From NCBI GenBank assembly GCA_027310725.1, contig DAIDAG010000080.1:62001-126000 (forward strand): a DNA stretch of 64,000 nucleotides, read 5' to 3'. How positions within the stretch are numbered: position 1 is the first letter of the stretch; the number at the start of each line of letters is the position of its first letter. A program made the translations under genes and the position numbers. This DNA is from Sideroxydans sp. GTDB taxonomy: Bacteria > Pseudomonadota > Gammaproteobacteria > Burkholderiales > Gallionellaceae. This document shows, piece by piece, positions 35,319 through 43,154 of the stretch. Below the pieces are notes generated by a model. It had not been told where the DNA came from, did not search any database, and worked only from the letters and a program-made list of their open reading frames with translations.

Positions 35319-37583
35319 TTAGAATGAATGCGTTATGTGATTTTCCCACATGCCCCAAAGAGCATCCTCAAAATTTCGGGCGAAACTTCTCGTATCGAAT
35401 ATTGGTGATGCCGATACCTGCTGCCGCAAACTTGCCCTCAGCGCTATTAGTTTTGGCAGATCGGTAGAAAAGGTAATAGCCTTGGCAACGTAATCTTCTA
35501 TATTCTCGGTCACCCATTCGCCAAGGCCTGCCGCTTTAAGCAGGCTGGCGCCTTGCCTTGCAAGCAATCGATCACCAGCAAGGGTTAGTGTTGGTACCCC
35601 CATCCACAGGGCCTCGCAGGTGGTGGTGCCGCCAGGATAGGGAAAAGTATCAAGAATTATGTCAACTTCGGCATGTGCAGACAGGTAATCATTTCTGGAT
35701 ACTGAGCCATGAAGTTCCACGCGCGAAGGGGCGATGCCGTGAAGCTGTAACCGTAGGCGCATTTGTTCTGCCAACGCAGGTTCCCCAAGTTGCTTGCACT
35801 GCATGCGCAGCCTTGAATTCGGCAGCGAAGCAAGAATCTTCCCCCATGCCGCCAGAACATCATCACCCACTTTGGCTAAGTTTTGGAAACATCCAAAGGT
35901 GATCTTGCCGTTTGAGGAAGCCGGCAACGGTGCAACAGGCACTGCAAGGCTGGGCGAGGTGAAACAAAGTCGTGTGTCAGTTAGATACCGGATGGATTCA
36001 GTGAATTGATTCCGCTGATCCACAGGAATGCTCTCTTCATCAGCGATGAAATAATCCATTTCGGCTATTCCAGTGGTGGCGAAATAGCCCAGCCAGCTTG
36101 CCTGCACAGGAGCAGGTTTCCATGCGAATACGGGGAGGCGGTTGTGTTCTGTATGGCCGGAAAGATCAAGCAGAACATGCACGCCGTCGTCGTGTATCTG
36201 ACGAGCAGCGGCGGCATCGTTTTTTCCAACTAGTTGCTTCCATGAAGAAAAATATGGTCGGATACGCGCAGTGAGTTCATCTTCCTTGTGGTTTGTCGAG
36301 TATGCGATCAGTTCAATGCGAGAAGGACTAATTTGGGACAATACTCCTTCCAGAAAATAACCAACTGGGTGATTTAATAAATCTCCTGATACTAGCCCGA
36401 CACGCAGACGTTCTGGGCGACTCGTACATTTCCAGGTGGAAAAACGCTCGCTTGCCTTACTAGCAGCAACCCTGCCAAATTGGCGTGCTTGCTCAAGGTG
36501 AAGTGAAGATATACGGTCAGGATAATAGTTCAGGACAAGCAAGAGATTGCTATGCGCATCGAAGTAATCTGGTTTTATCTCTAACGCTCGGCGCAAACAT
36601 GCTACTGCGTTATCGAGTTGCCCGAGGTCTTTCAAGGTGTACCCCAGGTTATTGTGCGCCTCGACCAGATTGGGTTTGATCGCGAGTGCTTGTTGGTAAC
36701 ACGCCACCGCGTTGTCAAGTTGCCCGAAGTATTTAAAGGTATTGCCTAGATTGACATGTACTTCGGCGTAATTCGGGTTTATTTCTAGCGCTTGGCGGAA
36801 ACATGCCACTGCATTATCGAGTTGTCCGAGATTCTTCAGGGTGTTGCCAAGATTATTTTGCGCTTCTACAAAACCGGGGTTGATCTCTAGCGCACGCCGG
36901 TAGCATGCCGCCGCGTTGTCAAGTTGTCCGAGACATGTCAGAGCGTTGCCAAAGTTGGCATGCGCTTCGGCGTACCTGGGGCGGCTCTCCAGCGCTCGGT
37001 GGTAGCATGCAACTGCACTATCGAGTTGGCCGAGGTCCTGTAGAGCATTGCCCAGATTGTTGTGTGCTTCTGCGAAATCGGGTTGGAGCTCCAGTGCTCG
37101 TCGGTAACATGCTACTGCTTTATCGAATTGCCCGAGGTCTCTTAGAGCATTACCCAAGTTATTGTAAACCTCGGCGTCATTTGGCAGAAATTCCGTTGCC
37201 TTGTACAGAGCTGGCAGCGCCTCTTTACCTTGTACCCAAAGAGAAGTTCCTAACACCTTCCAGGCAAACCCAGAATTTGCGTATTGTTCCACCAACAAGC
37301 GAGCTTGGCTTTCTAGTTCTACGTAGTGCCCCTCATTGTAGAGGGCGACAATCTGGTTCATTTCTGCGAGAGAGGGTATTGCTTTCTTCGGAGCAATACT
37401 TGACAAATCTAAATGCCCTTCTAATTTGTCATGGCAACACTTTTTGAATTTTTTGCCACTGCCGCAAGGGCAGGGATCGTTTCTTCCAGGTTTCACATTT
37501 AATCTCGTATTGGCCACTAAGCGCTCATTCTTAATACTGAGCTCAATAGTGTCGATATATTTAGCTGGATTGTCGTTCGGCAT
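35319..37583 (-). CDS. SEC-C/TPR/O-GlcNAc-transferase-like protein (GT41)
   Basis: 754 residues in three parts. Residues 30-50 are an SEC-C zinc motif, GRNDPCPCGSGKKFKKCC. About residues 105-350 contain at least seven 34-residue TPRs that are nearly identical (A-x-N-N-L-G-N-A-L-x-x-L-G-Q-L-D-N-A-V-A-C, in parts). The C-terminal 370 residues are a SPINDLY/OGT-like GT41 domain with GLVSGDLLNHPVGYFLEG, VLLDLSGHTEHNRL, QASWLGYFATTG, ITFGCFQNLAKV, and DIILDTFPYPGGTTTCEALWMGVPTL (landmarks). GT41 enzymes add a sugar to Ser/Thr of proteins, so flagellin is a plausible target. It overlaps ycgR by 23 bases. Confidence 0.88.
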   Translation of the reverse strand: MPNDNPAKYIDTIELSIKNERLVANTRLNVKPGRNDPCPCGSGKKFKKCCHDKLEGHLDLSSIAPKKAIPSLAEMNQIVALYNEGHYVELESQARLLVEQYANSGFAWKVLGTSLWVQGKEALPALYKATEFLPNDAEVYNNLGNALRDLGQFDKAVACYRRALELQPDFAEAHNNLGNALQDLGQLDSAVACYHRALESRPRYAEAHANFGNALTCLGQLDNAAACYRRALEINPGFVEAQNNLGNTLKNLGQLDNAVACFRQALEINPNYAEVHVNLGNTFKYFGQLDNAVACYQQALAIKPNLVEAHNNLGYTLKDLGQLDNAVACLRRALEIKPDYFDAHSNLLLVLNYYPDRISSLHLEQARQFGRVAASKASERFSTWKCTSRPERLRVGLVSGDLLNHPVGYFLEGVLSQISPSRIELIAYSTNHKEDELTARIRPYFSSWKQLVGKNDAAAARQIHDDGVHVLLDLSGHTEHNRLPVFAWKPAPVQASWLGYFATTGIAEMDYFIADEESIPVDQRNQFTESIRYLTDTRLCFTSPSLAVPVAPLPASSNGKITFGCFQNLAKVGDDVLAAWGKILASLPNSRLRMQCKQLGEPALAEQMRLRLQLHGIAPSRVELHGSVSRNDYLSAHAEVDIILDTFPYPGGTTTCEALWMGVPTLTLAGDRLLARQGASLLKAAGLGEWVTENIEDYVAKAITFSTDLPKLIALRASLRQQVSASPIFDTRSFARNFEDALWGMWENHITHSF

Positions 37584-38337
37584 TCATGCTGGCGATTTTC
37601 GTCTGCATCTGCGACACAAAGCGTTGTAACTGCGTGATGGTCCTGTTATCCGGTTTTACGAACACACAGCCAGCTCGACGCTTCACTTTGCCGTTGCGAT
37701 CGGTGATTTCGAAGGTATTTTTTACTTCGATGGATGCTTCTAGCCTGCCGATTTCCGGCAGTTCGATCTGGCAGTGTTTGTACACCATGCCCGGTTGCAG
37801 TTCGATCCCGCTTGCTTCGCAGACCAATGCAACGCCACCTATGCTGATATCCATCACGGTGACCTCGTGCTGGATATGGGTCTGGCCGGGAACGGGGCGG
37901 ATGATGCATTTGAGAGCGTCAATTTCTGGAGTGACCAGCCGGTAATAGTCGCGCCGTTGCAGGCGCAGCAGTTTTCTTGGCAAGGCCATGCTGAATGCGG
38001 GGCCATCTTCATACATTCCAAGCACGACATCGCCCGCAACGAACTGTACCTTGGCCTGATTGTGTGTCGTGACGAAGATGACACGCTTGCTGCGTTCGAT
38101 GTGCCTGTTGTCGAGCGGATTGGATGCCGCGTCTATCCAGACGCCGTTTTCATCAACTGCAAGGATCATTGTCAGCACCATGCTGTTGCCCTCGTTGTAA
38201 TACAGGGCGACCCGCGATTTGCGCTGGACGATGGTTTGGAGGATGGAGAGAATCTCTTTGGGATTGCTGACGAGGTAGTCGTTTTCCTCGTCGTTGGAGA
38301 ACAGTTCTATCTTCAGCGGAATCTCTTTGGTGCGCAT
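37561..38337 (-). CDS. ycgR: YcgR-type flagellar brake protein (PilZ domain)
   Basis: 258 residues. The N-terminal YcgR domain (about 10-125) is followed by PilZ. The cyclic di-GMP-binding residues are visible in LRLQRRDYYRL (R-x3-R type) and DISIGGVAL (D/N-x-S-x-x-G), near 128 and 165. YcgR slows or biases the motor when cyclic di-GMP is high. Two diguanylate cyclases are encoded in the same window. It is 7 bases downstream of the FlhB-like gene. Confidence 0.88.
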   Translation of the reverse strand: MRTKEIPLKIELFSNDEENDYLVSNPKEILSILQTIVQRKSRVALYYNEGNSMVLTMILAVDENGVWIDAASNPLDNRHIERSKRVIFVTTHNQAKVQFVAGDVVLGMYEDGPAFSMALPRKLLRLQRRDYYRLVTPEIDALKCIIRPVPGQTHIQHEVTVMDISIGGVALVCEASGIELQPGMVYKHCQIELPEIGRLEASIEVKNTFEITDRNGKVKRRAGCVFVKPDNRTITQLQRFVSQMQTKIASMNAERQSS

Positions 38338-38344
38338 GGGGCTG

Positions 38345-38689
38345 TCATCGACGTGGTTTTACTTGTGACGATTGTAGCGGGTTTGCAATTGGCGCAGTAT
38401 GGGGAATTGAGGTGGTTTCTCCCCTTTCCAGACGATATAGCCAGGCCAACAGTTCGGCCACGGCCAGATAGAGCTGCGGCGGGATATGTTGATCAAGCTC
38501 CACCTGCATCAACATGCTGACCAGCTCTTCCGACTCATGCACGAAGACGCCGTTCTCCCTGGCGCGCTCAATGATGGCCTGTGCAATCAGGCCGCGCCCG
38601 CTGGCGACCACTTTGGGCGCAGCATCGCCGTTGCGGTAGGCGAGGGCGACCGCCATCTGCCTGGACGGCGGTTTATCCGGCGTGCTCAT
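38345..38689 (-). CDS. FlhB C-terminus-like (FlhX/EscU-type) protein
   Basis: 114 residues. AVALAYRNGDAAPKVVASGRGLIAQAIIERARENGVFVHES matches (landmark) the cytoplasmic C-terminal domain of FlhB after its N-P-T-H autocleavage site; the N-P-T-H itself and the membrane part are absent. Such FlhX proteins can replace the cleaved FlhB fragment in some bacteria. ATG 38689 was chosen because the longer frame only reads through a repeat-like GC-rich stretch. Confidence 0.8.
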   Translation of the reverse strand: MSTPDKPPSRQMAVALAYRNGDAAPKVVASGRGLIAQAIIERARENGVFVHESEELVSMLMQVELDQHIPPQLYLAVAELLAWLYRLERGETTSIPHTAPIANPLQSSQVKPRR

Positions 38690-38789
38690 ATAACGAGAAT
38701 CTTGCGTAGCATCCGGCCGTACCCCTCGCCCTGTGGAAGAGGAGGGACGGGGGAGAGGCAAAACGATCATGGCGCATGCGATTCATTTT
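38690..38789. repeat. GC-rich inverted-repeat-like spacer
   Basis: Between the FlhB-like gene and the second fliK-like gene, bases about 38719-38760 (CCCCTCGCCCTGTGGAAGAG then GAGGGACGGGGGAGAGG) look like the dispersed C-rich/G-rich repeat family seen in hisH and after hisF. The match is loose. Confidence 0.35.
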
Positions 38790-39794
38790 TCAGTTGTCCT
38801 GCGCGATGATCGTTTGGGTGATCTGCGTATGAACCACGGGAATGCCGCGTTCGGACAATGCTGCAATCAGTTGCGAACTGGCATTGCCCATTCTTTCGCG
38901 GGTCTGCGCATCGCCTACGTCCAGGGAGAGATTCAGTGCGTTGCCGTTGAAGCTCAGACGTGCGGAGACGCCACCCAGATTGGGCAAGTCCAGATTGATT
39001 TGGGTGATCCACTGTCCTTCCTCAACTCCTTGCGCGTTGCGGTGTGGCGAGTCCTCGCTCACTTCCCAGCGCATCTCCTGGCCCTGCCATACTTGTCCTT
39101 GCCACAGCACCTGGTGCGTTTCCAGCGTGCTCATCTGTTGCTGTACCAGCGTCTGCAGATGCTCGGGGATGTTGGTTGTTGTGGCATGCAGCTCGTTTCC
39201 CGTTTGGGCAGTCCTTGCATTTGTACCTTGCGACAACTGGTTCTGCGGCTCCAGTAACAGTTGCGCGGTGGGGCGGGCACCGGCGATCCATTGCGCCTGA
39301 TGCGACTCGTAGAACAGGCCGCTCTGGCTGAGCGCTTCATGCAGCTTTCCGGCAAGCTGTGTCGTGTCGGGTTGCACTTTCTCGCCGGTCCATAGCGGAG
39401 AACTCTGGATGGGACGCACATAACTTCTTTCCAGTGGCTGTTGCGAGAGCGAGGAAAGCAGGCGCGAAGCGGCACTGAGCGATTCGGGTGTGGAGACGGG
39501 GTTGGAAGAAGCTGCCAGTGTGAACGTCAGGCGCGGTTGCAGTGAAACGACTTGCAGGGTGATGGTGTCGCCGGAGTGGACAAACGCGGGAAGTTGCATT
39601 TGCAGCAACTGGGTGGCAACGCGGACATTGAATACGTTGGGGGCGACTTGCGCCTGCACCATGCCCTGAACTTTCTGCCCCGGCTCGAATTGCTTGCCGA
39701 CATCGGTAGAGCCTTTGTCCGGTGTCGCCGTGATCAGCGGTTTATCGGTGACCGATAGCGCTTTCAACGTCGAGATAAGGTTGGCGGGAAGCAT
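38790..39794 (-). CDS. Second FliK-like hook-length control protein
   Basis: 334 residues. The C-terminal 110 have the FliK-domain layout: WITQINLDLPNLGGVSARLSF, LNLSLDVGDAQTRERMGN, LIAALSERGIPVVHTQI. Residues 1-100 form a beta-rich domain (VQAQVAPNVFNVRV, LQVVSLQPRLTFTLA) not found in the first FliK at 23158. In betaproteobacteria this gene often sits with flhX as here. Its exact role beside the main fliK is unclear. Confidence 0.75.
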   Translation of the reverse strand: MLPANLISTLKALSVTDKPLITATPDKGSTDVGKQFEPGQKVQGMVQAQVAPNVFNVRVATQLLQMQLPAFVHSGDTITLQVVSLQPRLTFTLAASSNPVSTPESLSAASRLLSSLSQQPLERSYVRPIQSSPLWTGEKVQPDTTQLAGKLHEALSQSGLFYESHQAQWIAGARPTAQLLLEPQNQLSQGTNARTAQTGNELHATTTNIPEHLQTLVQQQMSTLETHQVLWQGQVWQGQEMRWEVSEDSPHRNAQGVEEGQWITQINLDLPNLGGVSARLSFNGNALNLSLDVGDAQTRERMGNASSQLIAALSERGIPVVHTQITQTIIAQDN

Positions 39795-39809
39795 GCATCG
39801 CAGAAACGG

Positions 39810-40130
39810 CTAGTAATTGGCCAGATAAGTCTGCTGCAGGCGTTGCTCGCTGCGGTTGCTTTGCATGATGCGCTGTATCTGTTCCATCCAGCCCTCGGTC
39901 CGGTTGCGTATGGCGGCATCGTCGGCGAGGATCTTCTTGAGCAGCGCCAGCTTCTGGGCGCGTTCCTCCGCGCTGGAAGGGATAACGTCACGCGGTTTGA
40001 TCTCTTCAAATTTGCGTTTGCATTCCTGCTCCAGCGAGACCAGGCGATCCCACTCTCCGACGGTTGCGGCTTCGCGCATCTGCCCCGTGATGCCGGAGAG
40101 ACGCTGGAAATCTTCGAGGACCAATGACAT
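39810..40130 (-). CDS. fliT: Flagellar protein FliT (FliD chaperone)
   Basis: 106 residues, all helical, with WDRLVSLEQECKRKFEEIKP near 27-46 and IRNRTEGWMEQIQRIM near the C-terminus, the regular FliT pattern. FliT escorts the cap protein FliD to export and can restrain FlhDC in enterics. It follows fliS by 3 bases. Confidence 0.8.
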   Translation of the reverse strand: MSLVLEDFQRLSGITGQMREAATVGEWDRLVSLEQECKRKFEEIKPRDVIPSSAEERAQKLALLKKILADDAAIRNRTEGWMEQIQRIMQSNRSEQRLQQTYLANY

Positions 40131-40133
40131 CGT

Positions 40134-40601
40134 TCAACCCCTTCCGTAAACGAGCGCAGCTTGTTTGTGCACAGGTGCAGGCTGTTGCGGTACGACAGCT
40201 GCCGGCGGAATACTATTCGCCGGACGGATAATGTCCCAGGCGCCTTTTATTTCATTTAACAGGCCCGACACTTCGTCCAGCATTGCGGTATCGTTTTTCG
40301 AGCTGGCTTCAACCAGACGCACAGTCATGTAGTCATACAGCGCATTCAGATCCTGTGCCAGCTTGCCGCCAACTTCCTTGTCCAGGCTGGCTTGCAGACC
40401 TTCGCCGATGATGCGGATGGCATGGGTGATGGACTTGCCTTTTACCGGCATGTCTTTGCGCAACATCGCATTTCTGGCATTCGCGATCGCCAGCAGGGCC
40501 CCCTGGTACAACATCGAAATCAGTTTGTGAGAATCGGCGGTGGTGACACCCGATTCAATACCAACGTGGGAATAGGCCTTAAGTGCGTTTTTGACAGACA
40601 T
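40134..40601 (-). CDS. fliS: Flagellin chaperone FliS
   Basis: 155 residues. AYSHVGIESGVTTADSHKLISMLYQGALLAI, GLQASLDKEVGGKLAQDLNALYDYM and MLDEVSGLLNEIKGAWDII (landmarks) are textbook FliS. The last 30 residues are Pro/Ala-rich and longer than in E. coli. It binds the C-terminus of flagellin before export. It lies 10 bases after fliD. Confidence 0.93.
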   Translation of the reverse strand: MSVKNALKAYSHVGIESGVTTADSHKLISMLYQGALLAIANARNAMLRKDMPVKGKSITHAIRIIGEGLQASLDKEVGGKLAQDLNALYDYMTVRLVEASSKNDTAMLDEVSGLLNEIKGAWDIIRPANSIPPAAVVPQQPAPVHKQAALVYGRG

Positions 40602-40611
40602 GTTGTTACTC

Positions 40612-42621
40612 CTAGAGTCGGGCCAGTTGTTGAGTAAGGTAACTGCTGAGGGAGTTCATCGATCCAAGCATGGCATCCAGTTGTGCGTACTGGTTGGTCA
40701 GGTTGGTTTGATCGACGAGGATTTTTGCATTCAGCGCATCAATCTGTTTTTGGGCATCGCTGATGTTGCTATTGAACTGTGTGGTTTCACTCGCCAGCGA
40801 TCCATGAGTCCCCAGCATTGTGGATATCTGGCTGTTGAAAAGGCTGGACAGGCCTTGTGTATAGTTGATAGAACCACGACTACCTGTGGCGCCGCCTTGT
40901 ATTGCGACGGACAGCCCTTGGCTGTCACCCAAGGACGAGGTCAAAAGCTGACCGCTGCCTGTTGCCGCCAAGCCATTGATGGTACCGGCCACATCCAGGC
41001 CAGTTGTTTGCGTTGGTGTGCCAAACAGATTGCTGGCGCCATTTCCGCCGACCGCAATGCTTGAAGAAGAACCATAACTGCTGGAAATCAGGGTGAGTAC
41101 GCCTGCATTTTGCGAGACCGTGACCGATTTGCCGGCACCGGAGATCGGGGCGGAACCATTGATCAAGGTTTGCAATTGAGTAGCCAGCGCGGCCGCGGTA
41201 TAGGTGCCGGCAGGTATCGTCACTGAGGTGCTGGTTCCATCAATTGTCAGGCTCAGACTGTCATTGCTGCCGCTGGTAATGGTTAGTCCCGCTGCGGTGC
41301 TTCCCACTGCGGTGCCCTGTGTAGACAACTGGGTGATGTTGACGCCATAGGTTCCGGCTTTTGTGCTGCTGCTGGCCGAGGTGTAACTCACCAAGCTGTC
41401 GGTTGCGCTACCGGCAGCAATGAATAGATTGGCTACACTTTGATAATTGCTGCTTAGCGCGGCGTTCAATTTGGCCGTATCCACGGCAAGTGTGCCGTCT
41501 TTCTGGAAACCTATGCCGATCTGGGTCAGGTTCGAAAAGCCGTTTGGATTGCTGCCCATCGTTGTGGTCAGCATCGCCGCCATCTGGGACTGGATGATGC
41601 TCAGCGAAACATCGCCTTGTAACGTGCCTGCCGTCTTGGTGGTTGGGTCGTAGCTGGTCTGGTTTTGAATAGCTGTGGCTGCGGCGTTGAATGCAGTCAC
41701 AAATCCGTTGATGGCTGTACCGACGGCGGATGTATTGGGCGCGACGCTCAGCGTGACCGGCGTGGTACTGGTCCCGGCCAGATTCAAGGTAACGCCGGGT
41801 ACAACATCGCCAACGTTATTGGATGCCTTGCTGATGGCGATGCCATTGACCGTGAAATTGGCGTTTTGCGCGGCACTGGTCTGCGACAGATTCTGTGTGC
41901 CGGCCGGGTCTTCCGACAACAGGCTGCTCAGTGTCGCATCCCCGGAAACAGAGATTTTCATGCTGTTGGCGACGCCGGTGGTGTTTGAGGTCAGTACCAG
42001 ACGGTAAGGTGAGGTGCTGCCGTCATTGATGATACTGGCGGTCACGCCGACATTGGCGGCGTTGATCGCATCGCGTATGCCGGAAAGCGTGTTGTTGCTT
42101 GAATCGATAGTGACGCTCTTGGTGGCGCTGCCATTGGAAGTGTAACTGGCCCCGGTGTAAGTGCCATTGGCCAGTGTGCCGCCGGAGATCGTGCCGAAAT
42201 CAAAGGTCAGCGTGGTGGAAGCTCCGCTGCCGATGGCGGTCGTGGCACTGGCTTGTCCCGCCACAACCAGATTCTGCGCTTGTGCCAGTTGGCCAATCGT
42301 CAGGGAATAGTTGCCCGGCTTGGCAATGCTGGACGCCGTTGCGGAAACCGCGGCAGCGTTCGACGAAGTGGCCGAAAACGAATTGAACGTCAGATTGTTG
42401 AGGCCCTGCGCGGCAGTTTGAAACGACGCCAGAGCCGACTGGACAGAGCCGATGGCCGAGATCTTTGCGTTGTAACTGCTGATCTGCCTATTCAGTGTGG
42501 TAATTGGTTGCTGCTCGACCGCCATCAACGAACTGACGATTCCCGCCACGTCTATCGTCGGGGTAGTTATCCCCGCGGAGGAAGTGGCTGCATTATTGCC
42601 TGATACGGAGGAAGTCGTCAT
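40612..42621 (-). CDS. fliD: Flagellar filament capping protein FliD
   Basis: 669 residues, on the long side for FliD. The N-terminal domain has VAGIVSSLMAVEQQPITTLNRQI, and the C-terminal helix INDALNAKILVDQTNLTNQYAQLDAMLGSMNSLSSYLTQQL-like segment (landmark) is the conserved cap-binding end. The middle is Ser/Thr/Gly-rich with little Cys or Trp, like filament proteins. FliD caps the growing filament and folds flagellin. Confidence 0.93.
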   Translation of the reverse strand: MTTSSVSGNNAATSSAGITTPTIDVAGIVSSLMAVEQQPITTLNRQISSYNAKISAIGSVQSALASFQTAAQGLNNLTFNSFSATSSNAAAVSATASSIAKPGNYSLTIGQLAQAQNLVVAGQASATTAIGSGASTTLTFDFGTISGGTLANGTYTGASYTSNGSATKSVTIDSSNNTLSGIRDAINAANVGVTASIINDGSTSPYRLVLTSNTTGVANSMKISVSGDATLSSLLSEDPAGTQNLSQTSAAQNANFTVNGIAISKASNNVGDVVPGVTLNLAGTSTTPVTLSVAPNTSAVGTAINGFVTAFNAAATAIQNQTSYDPTTKTAGTLQGDVSLSIIQSQMAAMLTTTMGSNPNGFSNLTQIGIGFQKDGTLAVDTAKLNAALSSNYQSVANLFIAAGSATDSLVSYTSASSSTKAGTYGVNITQLSTQGTAVGSTAAGLTITSGSNDSLSLTIDGTSTSVTIPAGTYTAAALATQLQTLINGSAPISGAGKSVTVSQNAGVLTLISSSYGSSSSIAVGGNGASNLFGTPTQTTGLDVAGTINGLAATGSGQLLTSSLGDSQGLSVAIQGGATGSRGSINYTQGLSSLFNSQISTMLGTHGSLASETTQFNSNISDAQKQIDALNAKILVDQTNLTNQYAQLDAMLGSMNSLSSYLTQQLARL

Positions 42622-42633
42622 GTTTGGTCTCGC

Positions 42634-43086
42634 TTATGCCTTCTGCTTTAACAGCAAACCTTTTTGAAACTGGTCAATTGACTGGCTGATGGCAATCATC
42701 TCTTTGGACGGGAATTGCTTGATCGTATCCCCAGTCTTGGTATCGACCACTTTGACCAGTGTTTTGTTGGAATCCTGATCGATGCTGAACTCCACGCCCG
42801 TATTGGCCTGAAGCATGGCCTGGTTGACCTTATCCAAGGCACTCTGTAACTGGGCATTGGTCGGCTGCGAGGCTTGTTGTGCGGCCTGCGCGCTCGATGT
42901 TTGCATACCTGCGGTTTGCGTATTCGCACCCTGCGTGCCGGTGGCTTGTGGAACTGCCACCTGCGGTAATTCGACCGTTGTGCTGCCCGTGGTTGGCGCA
43001 GAAACGGAAACAACCGGCGTACCCGCGTTGCCATAACTGGCAGGCGTCGTCGGAACAGTATTGCCTGATAAATTCTGGATAAGCAT
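42634..43086 (-). CDS. flaG: FlaG family protein
   Basis: 150 residues. The C-terminal 70 are the FlaG domain: LQSALDKVNQAMLQANTGVEFSIDQDSNKTLVKVVDTKTGDTIKQFPSKEMI (landmark, about 82-133). The first 80 residues are low-complexity Gln/Ala/Thr. FlaG limits filament length in several species. ATG 43086 has AAGGAGAGG upstream; a TTG further upstream is rejected. It lies between fliD and the fliC terminator. Confidence 0.88.
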   Translation of the reverse strand: MLIQNLSGNTVPTTPASYGNAGTPVVSVSAPTTGSTTVELPQVAVPQATGTQGANTQTAGMQTSSAQAAQQASQPTNAQLQSALDKVNQAMLQANTGVEFSIDQDSNKTLVKVVDTKTGDTIKQFPSKEMIAISQSIDQFQKGLLLKQKA

Positions 43087-43110
43087 TTTGCCTCTCCTTG
43101 TGTTCAAAAT

Positions 43111-43134
43111 CCTGGCCGGATCGCTCCGGCCAGG
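43111..43134 (-). terminator. Intrinsic terminator of fliC
   Basis: A perfect 10-base stem, CCTGGCCGGA / TCCGGCCAGG with a 4-base loop, 20 bases beyond the fliC stop, followed on the minus strand by ATTTTG. It is the strongest terminator in the window and should separate fliC from flaG-fliD-fliS-fliT. Confidence 0.85.
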
Positions 43135-43154
43135 CTATTGGTCATACTAAGCCC

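Noticed and set aside
36500-37200. Direct-repeat array resembling CRISPR
   Set aside because: The repeats are 102-base TPR codon units inside a continuous coding sequence, without spacers.
38690-38770. N-terminal extension of the FlhB-like gene through the GC-rich spacer
   Set aside because: The extension starts at an ATG but reads MIVLPLPRPSSSTGRG-like residues encoded by a repeat, with no similarity to FlhB; ATG 38689 is the better start.
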